A program made the position numbers and the translations under genes. A stretch of DNA of 64,000 nt from Arthrobacter ramosus (lineage in GTDB: Bacteria; Actinomycetota; Actinomycetes; Actinomycetales; Micrococcaceae). This document shows, one piece after another, positions 42,682 through 51,855 of this stretch. The stretch covers positions 558,001 to 622,000 of the forward strand of contig NZ_BAAAWN010000001.1 in assembly GCF_039535095.1 (NCBI RefSeq), written 5' to 3'. Numbering within the stretch: the stretch's first letter is position 1; every line of letters begins with the position of its first letter. The notes beneath the pieces were generated by a model that had not been told where the DNA came from, ran no database searches, and worked only from the letters and a program-made list of their open reading frames with translations.

Positions 42682-43697
42682 CCAACGACAGATGAACGAT
42701 CAATCAACGGCATCGGAACCAGACGCTCGCCCGGAGCCGCATCGTCGGATAGCAGCAAGCCGACCGCTTGCCTGCCCATCTGTTCGTGCGGAAGGGCAAC
42801 CGTGGTGAGGCCCGGACGCAGATATGAGGCCAGTTCGTCGTTATCGAACGACACAATCGAAATATCGTCCGGAATCCGAAGCCCCTTCTCCTGAAGCGCC
42901 TGATAAGCGCCGAAGGCGAGCCGGTCGTTCATGCACAGCAGAGCGCGGATGCCCGGATGCCGGCGCAGGATCTTCTTCGCCGCCACGTATCCGGTATCCG
43001 CGTCCCAGAGCCAGACTGATTCCCAGGCAGTGACGTCGATGCCGTGTTCGGCGACGGCATCCTTGATGCCTGCCACGCGGCGATTGACGGCGGCCGAACG
43101 GAACAGGCCTTGCTCGGCCTCTTCGGAGTACCCGAGTACGGCCACCCCGTCGGTGAAGCCGTGGCGGGCGAGTACTTCAACGGCGGTTCTGCCTCCGGTG
43201 TACTCGTCGGACAACACGCTGACAGCGTGCCCCTGACTGGTGGCGTTCAAGAGAACTGAACGCGTCCCGGCCGGTAGTTCCGGAATGTACAGCTCCCGAG
43301 CACGCATGGAGGCAAAGACTATTCCGTCTACCTGCCTATCGAGTACGGCTTCGAGGGCCGAGGCTTCCAGTTTCGCGTCGCCACCGGTCTCGAGCACAAG
43401 CATGACATGGTCGGCCGCTCCCGCTGCCGCGAGAGCACCCTCAATCAGGCCGCTTGCGAATCTGGTTGTGGCGACGCGGTCCGAGATGAAACCGATGGTC
43501 CGTGTCTTCTGCGTCCTCAACCCTCTTGCCGCAACATTGGGGCGATAGTTCAGCTCGGCCGCGGCCGCGAGCACACGCTCGTGCGCATCCTTGGACAGCC
43601 GGGTATCCGGACGTCCATTGAGGATCATCGAGGCGGCAGTGGTCGAAAGTCCGGCGAGCTTTGCAACATCTGCCAAGGTAACGCGCTTGGGCGCCAT
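42678..43697 (-). CDS. LacI-family transcriptional repressor
   Basis: 339 residues from ATG 43697 after AGAAGGAGT. N-terminal LacI helix-turn-helix VTLADVAKLAGLSTTAASMILNG (about 5-27) with hinge NVAARGLR, then a periplasmic-binding-type sensor domain. Convergent with hydrolase 2 (4-base overlap). Three sites with GCTAAAT half-sites, upstream of the glycosidase, the binding protein and this gene, are its predicted operators. The inducer is probably the imported sugar. Confidence 0.93.
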   Translation of the reverse strand: MAPKRVTLADVAKLAGLSTTAASMILNGRPDTRLSKDAHERVLAAAAELNYRPNVAARGLRTQKTRTIGFISDRVATTRFASGLIEGALAAAGAADHVMLVLETGGDAKLEASALEAVLDRQVDGIVFASMRARELYIPELPAGTRSVLLNATSQGHAVSVLSDEYTGGRTAVEVLARHGFTDGVAVLGYSEEAEQGLFRSAAVNRRVAGIKDAVAEHGIDVTAWESVWLWDADTGYVAAKKILRRHPGIRALLCMNDRLAFGAYQALQEKGLRIPDDISIVSFDNDELASYLRPGLTTVALPHEQMGRQAVGLLLSDDAAPGERLVPMPLIDRSSVVG

Positions 43698-43759
43698 TCA
43701 TACTCCTTCTGGGACCGCACGCGCCCCCGGGCAGGAGAAGGTGCCCTCTCAGTATATTT

Positions 43760-43775
43760 GCTAAATCCATTCATC
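43760..43775. promoter_or_regulatory. LacI-type operator 3 (autoregulatory)
   Basis: GCTAAATCCATTCATC: the left half-site is perfect, the right half (ATTcAtC) is degenerate. It lies 63 bp upstream of the repressor start. Confidence 0.55.
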
Positions 43776-43815
43776 TCTGAGCAACGGCCCCAGGAGGCAT
43801 CGCTTTTCCGACGCA

Positions 43816-44102
43816 ACCCCTACTGCAGCTTGAACAAATTGTGCGTCGCCGGACCCTCCAGCAGCTTGCCTGCGGCCGAGTAACGCGAGCCGTGGAGCGG
43901 GCAGTCCCAGGACTTCTCGGCGTCGTTCCAGTGCAGAATTCCGCCCAAGTGCGCGCATTCCGCGGACACCCTGCACACCACGCCATCCACCGTGCAGATG
44001 GCCGCAGGCTTCCCGTGGAAAAGTCCCGTGACACCTGTGCCCTCGGCGGGGTCGGTTTCTTCCGTGATGGCCGGCTTCTCCTTCAGGGCTGCCTTGTCCC
44101 GG
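43816..44102. repeat. 287-bp direct repeat, right copy
   Basis: Second copy of 35356-35642, forming the 3' end of the intact oxidoreductase gene. The homology stops sharply at GCCTTGTCCCGG on one side and ACCCCTACTGC on the other. Confidence 0.9.
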
Positions 44103-45325
44103 AAATTCTGCTGCTGTGTCTCTACATTCAACGAAATCGTCGACGCTGCACCGCGGGGACCGGTGACCCGGCGGTGGATGGTGTGGGCCCACTCCAGCTT
44201 TTCGCCACGGATATCGGCGGTGACATCCAGGGCCGCCGCAACACCATTTGTCATGCCCCACTTGTTGTAGCCGGTGCCGAAGAAGATCTTCCCGTGGCCC
44301 CGGGGGAACTTGCCAAAGAACGGCATGAGGTTACCGGCCTGGTAGTCCTGGGCGGACCACGTGTGCGTGACCTCGGCACCCGGATAGTGCTGTTGGGCCC
44401 AGCCGAGCAGCTCATTCACGTGGACCTGGGTCGACGGCGCCCGGCCGCCCGCATGCCCGAACCCGCCCACCAAAAGCAACGCCCCGCCGTCGGGCAGTGG
44501 ATAGTCCCTTATCGAGCGGGTGGGCGGCTCCGCGGAAAGGTACATTCCCGGCGGCGGGCTCATGCCGTCCGGCAGCCGCAGCGCGGCGGCGTACGAACGA
44601 TTCGGCCGCAGCTTCGCGAAGTAGAGCCCGCGGTTAAGGATGGGTGTCCCGGTGGCGAGCACCACGTAGCGGGCGCGGACCTCGCCCTTCCTGGTGACCA
44701 CCGTCAGGGGATCGCCGTTGCGGACATTCATGACGCGGATACCCTCAACGATGCTGCCGCCCGCGGCCCGAACATCCGCAGCCAGCGCATCCAAGACGTC
44801 CATGGGGTTGAATTGGGCCTGCTTCGGAAGCCGCAAGGCGGCGTCGACGTCGAACGGCAGCCCCGTCTCCCGGGTGGACTTGACGTTGAGCCCGGCAGCC
44901 CGACAAACATTGGCTTCGGTGACGAGGTGTTCCGCGCCGGTGGGCGTGGTGGCGAAGGTGTAAGCATCCCGGTACTGGAAAGGCACGCCCCGGCCCTCGA
45001 GGTATTCGAGCAGCCATCTCTGTCCTGCCCGGTTCGCGTCAACATAGGCGCGGACTACGTTCACCGAATACTGGTTCCGTAGCCTGGACAACGTGGTGCC
45101 CTGCAAAAGGCTCAACTTGGCCGTGGTGTTTCCGGTGTTGACCGCCCCGATATGTCGGGCCTCGAGGACCAACACGTTGCTCCCGGTCCGGGCCAGCATG
45201 AGGGCCGTAGCCAGGCCCGTGATTCCGGCGCCGACCACGACGACGTCGTAACTGTTCCCGGGCGTGAATTCATCGGGGCTCGCGGCTGCCGAAGCCTCGC
45301 GCGCGTCTAGCCACAAAGAAGTCAT
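43820..45325 (-). CDS. FAD-dependent oxidoreductase with C-terminal Rieske domain
   Basis: 501 residues from ATG 45325. N-terminal FAD-binding DadA/DAO-type domain with YDVVVVGAGITGLATALMLAR (about 27-47) and VLATGTPIL, and a C-terminal Rieske domain with CAHLGG and CPLHGSRYS (near 450-480) holding the Cys-His pairs for [2Fe-2S]. Similar fusions are cytoplasmic oxidoreductases of unknown substrate. Divergent from a tetR gene with an operator between. Its last 287 bases are duplicated on the far side of the sugar cassette. Confidence 0.88.
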   Translation of the reverse strand: MTSLWLDAREASAAASPDEFTPGNSYDVVVVGAGITGLATALMLARTGSNVLVLEARHIGAVNTGNTTAKLSLLQGTTLSRLRNQYSVNVVRAYVDANRAGQRWLLEYLEGRGVPFQYRDAYTFATTPTGAEHLVTEANVCRAAGLNVKSTRETGLPFDVDAALRLPKQAQFNPMDVLDALAADVRAAGGSIVEGIRVMNVRNGDPLTVVTRKGEVRARYVVLATGTPILNRGLYFAKLRPNRSYAAALRLPDGMSPPPGMYLSAEPPTRSIRDYPLPDGGALLLVGGFGHAGGRAPSTQVHVNELLGWAQQHYPGAEVTHTWSAQDYQAGNLMPFFGKFPRGHGKIFFGTGYNKWGMTNGVAAALDVTADIRGEKLEWAHTIHRRVTGPRGAASTISLNVETQQQNFRDKAALKEKPAITEETDPAEGTGVTGLFHGKPAAICTVDGVVCRVSAECAHLGGILHWNDAEKSWDCPLHGSRYSAAGKLLEGPATHNLFKLQ

Positions 45326-45480
45326 AGCGGTCCCACGTCCCTTCAGCCGGGCGCGGTCCACACCGGAATTAGCGCGGCGGCGGCCCGGTAGTGCCAGAGA
45401 AGCAGAAGGCCGCAAGAGAAGCAATAGGGGAGCGCCGACGTCGCGGGTTGCCAGCGCCGAGTTCACGCAAAAAGGGCCCT

Positions 45481-45496
45481 GACAGACAGGTCTGTC
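45481..45496. promoter_or_regulatory. Palindromic operator between oxidoreductase and tetR
   Basis: GACAGACAGGTCTGTC, perfect 7-bp arms about AG, 32 bp before the tetR start. Typical position and symmetry for a TetR-family autoregulatory site controlling the divergent genes. Confidence 0.7.
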
Positions 45497-45527
45497 TTGT
45501 GGGTGTGGGAGTAGGATTGCTATCGCG

Positions 45528-46172
45528 ATGAGTACCCCAGATGCCTCGGATGCACCCGGTTCGTCCTCCATGCCAGCCGGACAAACGACCACCCGTGACG
45601 ACGCGGTGGATCGAATCCTGGACGCCGCCTACGAACTGTTCTCCCGGCGCGGGATCCGCGCCGTCGGGGTCGATCAGCTCATCGAGCGTTCAGGAGTAGC
45701 GAAGGCCACCTTCTACCGCCACTTTCCGTCCAAAGACGACCTGGTTCTTGCCTTCCTCGCGCTTCGCGACCAGATCTGGACCGTGGACTTGATCATCTCC
45801 GACGCCCGGAGCCGGGCAGACACCGCAGAGGAGCAGTTGCTCGCTATTTTTGACGTATTCAGCGACTGGTTCGAGCGGGAGGATTTTGAGGCGTGCTCGT
45901 TCATCAACGTCCTGCTTGAAATGGGGCGTGAACATCCGCTGGGGAAAGCGAGCATCGGCTACCTCGCCAGGATCAGGGGACACATCCAGGAGTTGGCAGA
46001 AGAAGCCGGGCTGGAGCACACCGACGAGTTCGCACGCTCCTGGCACATCCTGATGAAGGGCTCCATCATCTCGGCCACAGAAGGAGACGTCCTGGCGTCC
46101 AAACGCGCCCAGCAGATGGCCGTTTGGCTGATAGAACACCATCGAGGCTCGGAACGCCCAGTAACTGCCTGA
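45528..46172 (+). CDS. TetR-family transcriptional regulator
   Basis: 214 residues. Disordered N-terminus to about 25, then the TetR helix-turn-helix (RILDAAYELFSRRGIRAVGVDQLIERSGVAKATFYRHFPSK, about 29-68) and an all-helical ligand domain. Divergently transcribed from the FAD/Rieske oxidoreductase, which it probably controls through the palindrome at 45481-45496. Confidence 0.93.
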   Translation: MSTPDASDAPGSSSMPAGQTTTRDDAVDRILDAAYELFSRRGIRAVGVDQLIERSGVAKATFYRHFPSKDDLVLAFLALRDQIWTVDLIISDARSRADTAEEQLLAIFDVFSDWFEREDFEACSFINVLLEMGREHPLGKASIGYLARIRGHIQELAEEAGLEHTDEFARSWHILMKGSIISATEGDVLASKRAQQMAVWLIEHHRGSERPVTA

Positions 46173-46194
46173 GTTTTCTGAAGCGCAGGGTCTG

Positions 46195-47292
46195 TCAGGT
46201 CCGCGTGGTCCTGAAGCGACCGCCCGAGGAGGCGAGGTGCCGGGCACGTCCGCGCCACTTGGCCCATTCGCGGGGCTGGACCGAGGGCCGCCCGAGGTGA
46301 TACCCCTGTCCGAGGGATACTCCCAGGCCAGCAAGAGTGGCGAGCTCGTCCTTGGTTTCGATGCGTTGGGCGGTCAAGGCCGCCCCGATCTCCCGTGCGA
46401 ACACGACCTCCGCCTCGACGAGTTCCTGCCGGAGGGGGTCCATGTTGAGAGCGGCAGTCAGATTCCGATCCAGCTTGATCATCTCCGGCTTGAGCCGAAG
46501 AATATGGCTGGCCCCGGCGAAGAAGGAACCCGTGTTTTCGATGGACAAGCGCACGCCGGCACTGCGCAGCGGAGCCACCGCGGCGTCGAGCGAGGTGGCC
46601 TGCTCCTGGGGGAATGTCCCGGAGATTTCAAGGATCACCCGGTCGGGCGCCACCGGAGTTTGCTCGAAAAGCACAGGAAGGCGCGGATCCAGGCAGACCT
46701 CGGGGGAAAGCTTCAACGCCACGAAAAGGTGGGGCGGCAGCTTTAGCGCGGCCTCGAGCCCCGACTCCAACGCCGCGAATTCAAGGTCCGTTCGGAGCCC
46801 CGAGTCCTCGGCTTCCGCGAACCAATAATCGGCAGGGTCCCCGCTATCGCTAACGAAGCGGGTCAAAGCCTCGGCGCCGACGACGGTGGCCCTGGCTAGG
46901 TCGAAAACGGGCTGGAAGGCGGTCATCAGCATCCGGTCCCTGAGGACCGCCTCGAGCCGCGGGCTGCTGGGGTGCTGGCTGGCTGGGTGCTGCACGTCCG
47001 GGTCGCCCTGCGGGGCCGGATCGTCCGGCTCGCCATGCGGGGCTGGCTGTTCCGACCTGAGCGAAGACAAATGTTCCAGCAACGCCTCTTCCGGACGCCC
47101 AGGGTGGGCGGCAATGTGCTGGCGAAGTTGTTCGCGCACGGCATCCGTTGCCTGCGAAGAGTCCGACAAGACTTCATCGATGATTTCCAGGACCTGCAGG
47201 CGTAGCCCACGGAGCTGCTCGAGCGGCGGCTCCACAGTCTCGGGACTGGCCCGCATCTCGGCGTTGGTCAAAGACGGTTTCCGCGTTGACAT
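46195..47292 (-). CDS. Degenerate EAL-domain protein
   Basis: 365 residues. N-terminal 110 residues are helical/low complexity with repeated PDDPAPQGDPD text; the rest is an EAL fold. The signature EALTR and the terminal GQGYHLGRP are kept, but catalytic positions are altered: the NLS segment reads LKLS, the DDFGTG loop reads ENTGSF and the VAEGVE segment reads TAQRIE. It is therefore probably not a c-di-GMP phosphodiesterase, and may bind c-di-GMP or a partner. A complete GGDEF-EAL protein is encoded nearby. Confidence 0.8.
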   Translation of the reverse strand: MSTRKPSLTNAEMRASPETVEPPLEQLRGLRLQVLEIIDEVLSDSSQATDAVREQLRQHIAAHPGRPEEALLEHLSSLRSEQPAPHGEPDDPAPQGDPDVQHPASQHPSSPRLEAVLRDRMLMTAFQPVFDLARATVVGAEALTRFVSDSGDPADYWFAEAEDSGLRTDLEFAALESGLEAALKLPPHLFVALKLSPEVCLDPRLPVLFEQTPVAPDRVILEISGTFPQEQATSLDAAVAPLRSAGVRLSIENTGSFFAGASHILRLKPEMIKLDRNLTAALNMDPLRQELVEAEVVFAREIGAALTAQRIETKDELATLAGLGVSLGQGYHLGRPSVQPREWAKWRGRARHLASSGGRFRTTRT

Positions 47293-47431
47293 GAAGTTAT
47301 TCCTTTGCCTTTAGCTCCGGCTGAGCCCGGGACCTGCAAACAAAAGGAATACTACAGCCGAACAAACCGGTCGGCCCGGATTGAAATGAAATCTTCATTG
47401 GGATGTAACGCGCGGTGCGCACCGGGTGCCG

Positions 47432-48250
47432 TTACACACGTCCGCTTTCCGCTCCGGAATCTTCCGCGCCCGACAGAAGTGCGTAATATCCCGGAACCCA
47501 CTGCGGAAGCCCGCTGGCGTTCATCGGGACCACTTCGATGCTAACCGGGCCGTCCGCAATCAACTGCCAGTCCGAATCCGAAAATACGCCGTGCCGTTCC
47601 CTGGCACCGAAATGCCCGGGCCGGGGAAGGTTCTCCAAGGCGCGCCGCAGCTGCAGGGGCATGCTTTGCCGGGTGGCGCCGAGCTCGGTCAGGTAACCGA
47701 GGCTGTTTCCGCGGAAGTTGGTTTCGGCCAGTAATACCCGGCCTCTGTTCCCGACGACGGTTCGCAGGTTGGCAGCCATGGCAGCCTGCTTGCCGGGTTT
47801 CAGGACGTGGAAGACTCCGCGGACAAAGACATTGGCGGGCCCGAGCCGCTCCAGCAGGAGCTCTCCAGCACCTGCCCCCGCAGCATCCAGAACCATGAAG
47901 TCGGCATTTTGGACGCCTGCTGCTTCCCTGCTCGCCATCTCGATCGCCCCCTTGGACACGTCGATTCCGAGAACTCGTGGAAATAGGCCGGCAAGCCAGC
48001 GGGTGTGGGTACCGTTGCCACACCCGACGTCAACTACCGGAAGAGCTGGATCAAAGTGAGCCGCAATCGCGTCGGAGTACTGCGCACGCTCGGCCGGGGA
48101 GTCGGAGTCCCAAAGCACGTCTCCGGAACGGCCAGTAGTGCGGATTCCGCGCCAATATCCTTCCCACGCGGTGTCCGGATTTCTCGGTGCACGGGAAGCG
48201 AGGCGTACTACTGTGGGGACAAGCAGCATCTGGTCCCAAAGCTTCGACAT
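47432..48250 (-). CDS. Class I SAM-dependent methyltransferase
   Basis: 272 residues with motif I VVDVGCGNGTHTRWLAG near 72-88, motif II LGIDVSKGAIEMA, and FMVLDAAG. Substrate unknown. It lies between the two EAL-type genes on the same strand; nine bases separate it from the GGDEF-EAL stop, so it may be co-transcribed. Confidence 0.85.
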   Translation of the reverse strand: MSKLWDQMLLVPTVVRLASRAPRNPDTAWEGYWRGIRTTGRSGDVLWDSDSPAERAQYSDAIAAHFDPALPVVDVGCGNGTHTRWLAGLFPRVLGIDVSKGAIEMASREAAGVQNADFMVLDAAGAGAGELLLERLGPANVFVRGVFHVLKPGKQAAMAANLRTVVGNRGRVLLAETNFRGNSLGYLTELGATRQSMPLQLRRALENLPRPGHFGARERHGVFSDSDWQLIADGPVSIEVVPMNASGLPQWVPGYYALLSGAEDSGAESGRV

Positions 48251-48259
48251 GGGCTAACT

Positions 48260-49798
48260 CTACAGACGCCGTGCGGGCCGGCGGAGTTGATCCGGTACTT
48301 CCGCGGCTGGTCCCGGATATCCGTAAAAGTGGCCTTGCCCGTAGAGGCAACCCATGGCTTCCAGCTGGGCCGCCTGCTCGGCGGTTTCGATGCCTTCGAC
48401 GGTCGCGTTGAGCCCCGCAGCGAAAATCAGCTGCAGAATGGCTGAAACGAACTTTTGCTGCCGGGGGTCCGACTCAATGTCCTTAATGAGGGACTGATCG
48501 ACCTTCACTGTGTCGGCCGGAAGCGACCTAAGGTAGCTGATGGACGAATAGCCGGTACCGAAGTCGTCAATTTGCAACCCCACGCCGAGCTCCCGGAGCC
48601 TGCTAAGGACCTGTTCCTGTCCGGTTTCCCGGGACATCAATACGGTCTCGGTGATCTCCAAGATCAAACGCCGCGGATCCACGCCATACCTGGCCAGGGT
48701 GTCCCTGATGTCCTCCAGCAAGTCGGTTCGAAGGAGTTCGGCGGCAGAAAGATTGATGTGCAGACAAAAGTCTGTCAGGTCCGGGTCGGTTTGGCTCCAG
48801 CGCCTCATCTGGGCGAGACCTTCATGCAGCACCCACCTTCCCAGCTCAAAGATCAGGCCGGTTTCTTCTGCGATGCCAATGAAGCTGCCCGGCATGATGG
48901 TTCCGCGGACAGGGTGATGCCATCGGAGGAGGGCTTCGATGCCGATGACGCGGCCGGAAGCCAATTCGACCACCGGCTGATACAGCAGCGCCAGTTCCCT
49001 TCCGGCAACGGCGGTCCGTAGTTCGGCGGTTATTCGGGACCGTTCCTGGACGGCGTCAAGCATATCCGGGTGGAAGAGCTGGACATTGTTGCGGCCCCGC
49101 GCCTTTGCCCGGTACATGGCAATGTCGGCATCGCGCATCAGCGCCTCTGCCCGGTACCCCGGCTTGCCGATGCAAACGCCGATGCTCGCCATCGCCCAAA
49201 CCGTTTCTATTCCGATACACATGCTGTCCTGCAGATACTCCGATGCACGGTGCGCAATTCGAAGGATTTCCTCTTCCGTCGCCGCGGTTATGAGGATGGC
49301 AAACTCATCCCCGCCCAGGCGGGCCACAGTATCCTGTTCCCTGACGGCGGAGCGGAGACGTTTGGCAACTTCCACCAGCACGGCGTCACCGGCGCTATGG
49401 CCCAGGATGTCATTGATGGCCTTGAATGAGTCCAGGTCCAGGAGCAACACAGCCGGGGCTTTTCCGCCGTCCGTGCTGGACAGGATCGCTTCCTGGATCC
49501 GCTCGGTAAGCAGCGTCCTGTTTGCAAGGCCCGTTAGGGCATCCGTCTTGGCCATCTGTTCCAGCTCAACCTGTGTTCGCCGCAACATAGCCGTGCGGGC
49601 GGCCACCCGCTGTTCCAGATCCGCATGAATGTGGCCCAGTTCCTCTGCGAGCAGGTTGACTCCCGTGATGACAGCATCAATGTCATCCCGATGCTCCGAA
49701 GGTTCAATGCGTGCGTCCAGATCGCCGGCAGCCAATCGGACAACGCCGTCAACCAAAAGCTGCAGGCGCGGGTCCTCAACGCTCTCCCTCGAGGTCAC
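48260..49798 (-). CDS. GGDEF-EAL c-di-GMP enzyme
   Basis: 512 residues from GTG 49798. A short HAMP-like N-terminus (VRLAAGDLDARI) leads by a coiled-coil to the GGDEF domain with intact GGDEF at 162-166 and an I-site RxxD (REQD, 153-156) five residues before it. The EAL domain has EALLRW, NLSAAEL, LEITET, QIDDFGTG, KVDQSL and EGIET, i.e. all metal and catalytic residues. Both synthesis and hydrolysis of c-di-GMP are possible. No membrane segment. It follows the STAS-like gene by 36 bp. Confidence 0.92.
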   Translation of the reverse strand: MTSRESVEDPRLQLLVDGVVRLAAGDLDARIEPSEHRDDIDAVITGVNLLAEELGHIHADLEQRVAARTAMLRRTQVELEQMAKTDALTGLANRTLLTERIQEAILSSTDGGKAPAVLLLDLDSFKAINDILGHSAGDAVLVEVAKRLRSAVREQDTVARLGGDEFAILITAATEEEILRIAHRASEYLQDSMCIGIETVWAMASIGVCIGKPGYRAEALMRDADIAMYRAKARGRNNVQLFHPDMLDAVQERSRITAELRTAVAGRELALLYQPVVELASGRVIGIEALLRWHHPVRGTIMPGSFIGIAEETGLIFELGRWVLHEGLAQMRRWSQTDPDLTDFCLHINLSAAELLRTDLLEDIRDTLARYGVDPRRLILEITETVLMSRETGQEQVLSRLRELGVGLQIDDFGTGYSSISYLRSLPADTVKVDQSLIKDIESDPRQQKFVSAILQLIFAAGLNATVEGIETAEQAAQLEAMGCLYGQGHFYGYPGPAAEVPDQLRRPARRL

Positions 49799-49834
49799 TT
49801 AATCCCTGCGGGCAGCAGCAAGTACATCCGGGGC

Positions 49835-50215
49835 TCACGCACCCGCATTAAGCCAGTCCAAGGCCTCGCTGCGCGATGTAAAAAAACGAGTCGGGCAAGG
49901 CGGGACGTGCACTCCGAGGAAGAAGTTCGCCAGGACCCGGTCTACAGGCGACGTACCTAACAAGGCGATGCGCGAAGCGCCGCAGGGAATAGACCACACA
50001 CCCCTGGCCTCTCGGCTAACGGAATTGACTGCGGCCATGTCTACAAGCATTGGATGCTGCTCCTGCTGGCATAGCTCGTTGACTTTCGCCATCGCCGCCC
50101 GGGCATCCTCAACCTGAATGTCGACCCCGGGCAGCCAGCGCAGATGGAGAAGCCCATCGACGCCTAAATCGACACTGGCCTTTCCACCGTCCGCAGTATC
50201 CGGTACCACGATCAC
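49835..50215 (-). CDS. STAS/SpoIIAA-like protein (DUF7793 type)
   Basis: 126 residues from GTG 50215. Alternating strands and helices with DGLLHLRWLPGVDIQVEDARAAMAKVNEL and PMLVDMAAVNSVSREARGVWS resemble the small STAS-like proteins common in actinobacteria. No enzymatic motif. Position just upstream of the GGDEF-EAL gene suggests a role in its control, which is inference. Confidence 0.6.
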   Translation of the reverse strand: MIVVPDTADGGKASVDLGVDGLLHLRWLPGVDIQVEDARAAMAKVNELCQQEQHPMLVDMAAVNSVSREARGVWSIPCGASRIALLGTSPVDRVLANFFLGVHVPPCPTRFFTSRSEALDWLNAGA

Positions 50216-50413
50216 GTCCTAAAGCTGTCCCTAGTTAACAAGTAGCAATCGCCAACCCCGATAGCGTAGCTTCCCGAGGATTGCTCCTCAAGCCCTCTCC
50301 TACGCATTTCGAACGGCCCGGGCCTCAACTGGGCCTTTCCTCCCGATCCTCCCGGCTCCACGTGGGTAGAATCGAGGCCTGAACACTGCCGGAACGCATC
50401 AGACGGAGAAACA

Positions 50414-51229
50414 ATGTCAGCATGGCTCGAAGTCGGCCCTAACAACTACGTGTTGGAGACCGAAGGGTGCCTGCTCAACACGGGCCTCGTTGTAGGCACG
50501 GAACGAGCCATGGTGATCGACACCGGTTGCGGCCCCCGGCAAGGCCGGCAAATCCTCGCCGCAGTCCGCGAAAAAACCCAGCTGCCGCTCGTCGTCGTGA
50601 ACACCCACGCCCACTACGACCACTACTTCGGCAACGCCGTTTTTGCCGACGACGGCGTTACCGAGTTTTGGGGGCACGTCAACTGTGCGGCGACAATCGA
50701 CGACGACGGCGACCACCAGCGCCGCTTCGTCTCCGCCACCGAACCGGAGATGGCCGCGGGCAAGGGCGACGACGTCGAACTCGTCATTCCCAACGCGATC
50801 GTCAAGGACCAGCCCGTCCTGGTCGATCTCGGCGGCCTCACCGCCACCCTGTTCTACCTGGGCCGCGGCCACACCGACGGCGACCTCCTGGTAGGCACGC
50901 CCAGCACCCTTTTCGCCGGTGACCTCGTGGAACAAGGCGCGCACCCCTCGTTCGAGGACTCCTACCCGGAAGATTGGGCAGACGTCCTGCGGCACATCTC
51001 GGCCCTGCGGCACCGCTACGAGTTCCTCATCCCCGGCCACGGCAAGCCCTGCAGCGACCAATTCGTGAAGACCATGGCCAACACCATGTCCACAGCGGTA
51101 CGTCAGGCCAGGCAGTCGATCCGGGACACGCCGTCGGACGCTACCAAAGCGATCCCGGTGCTTCCCTACGGACCCGAGCAATCACGCTGGTTCATCAAGC
51201 GGCTCCAGGAGACGCAAGCGCACCACTAA
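50414..51229 (+). CDS. Metallo-beta-lactamase-fold hydrolase
   Basis: 271 residues. Zinc motif THAHYDH near 61-67, later His in GRGHTDGDLL near 155, Asp in FAGDLVEQG near 172 and His in IPGHGKP near 211: all metal ligands present. No signal peptide. Glyoxalase-II-like or lactonase-like substrate is possible but not determinable. AGACGGAGAAAC gives the ribosome site. Its end overlaps the convergent cation transporter gene by four bases. Confidence 0.9.
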   Translation: MSAWLEVGPNNYVLETEGCLLNTGLVVGTERAMVIDTGCGPRQGRQILAAVREKTQLPLVVVNTHAHYDHYFGNAVFADDGVTEFWGHVNCAATIDDDGDHQRRFVSATEPEMAAGKGDDVELVIPNAIVKDQPVLVDLGGLTATLFYLGRGHTDGDLLVGTPSTLFAGDLVEQGAHPSFEDSYPEDWADVLRHISALRHRYEFLIPGHGKPCSDQFVKTMANTMSTAVRQARQSIRDTPSDATKAIPVLPYGPEQSRWFIKRLQETQAHH

Positions 51230-51831
51230 GGAGTGTGTTTGAAGGCCTGGCGGGCCTCGCGGACTGCATAGTAGATGATCACGACTCCGGCCAGGGGATC
51301 GGCCCACCACCAGCCGAAAAGGGCATTAAGGACCAGGCCTGCCAGGACCGCGCCGGCCAGGTAGGCGTCCACGAGGGTCACTTTTCCTTCGGCGCGGAGC
51401 ACGGGATTGCCCAAGCGGTGCCCAGTGCGGATTTTGCCCCACGCGAGGGCGAGCATGACTACGAAGGTCAGGGCCGTCCAGACGATGCCCGGACCTGAGG
51501 TGGCAGGGCGGACGCCGGTGGCAAATACAACGGCCACCTGGATGATCAGGTAGGCGCCGAGAACGGCGAAGGCCGTCCCTATCAGGCGCATCGCGGGGGC
51601 TTCGCGCTCCTTGTGGGCACCTTTGAGCTGCCACACCACCACGATCGAAGCGAAGATCTCGATCAGGGAATCCAGGCCGAAACCGGCCAGGGCCGGGGAG
51701 CCGGCCTGAATGGCGGCGGCTGCCAGGACGCCGAGGCCCACGACGTTCCAGCCCAGGGTCGCGTATTCCAGCCGCAGCCCGCGACGCAACAAGAGCCTGT
51801 GGTCTTTGGTTTTGTTGCTAATGCTGGCCAT
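51226..51831 (-). CDS. Cation transporter-like membrane protein (CDF-like, no C-domain)
   Basis: 201 residues, five or six membrane segments, with GFGLDSLIEIFASIVVVWQL near 50-70 (CDF TM2-like DSxxE) and VDAYLAGAVLAGLVLNALFGWWWADPLAG near 155-183 (TM5-like). It lacks the cytoplasmic CDF C-terminal domain. Last gene of the ArsR-CDF operon. Confidence 0.75.
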   Translation of the reverse strand: MASISNKTKDHRLLLRRGLRLEYATLGWNVVGLGVLAAAAIQAGSPALAGFGLDSLIEIFASIVVVWQLKGAHKEREAPAMRLIGTAFAVLGAYLIIQVAVVFATGVRPATSGPGIVWTALTFVVMLALAWGKIRTGHRLGNPVLRAEGKVTLVDAYLAGAVLAGLVLNALFGWWWADPLAGVVIIYYAVREARQAFKHTP

Positions 51832-51855
51832 GGGTTATCCGTTTCTTTGAGTGCG

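Noticed and set aside
43841..45082. 413-codon plus-strand frame opposite the FAD/Rieske gene
   Set aside because: No start site or domain; mirror of a GC-rich gene whose cofactor motifs are on the minus strand.
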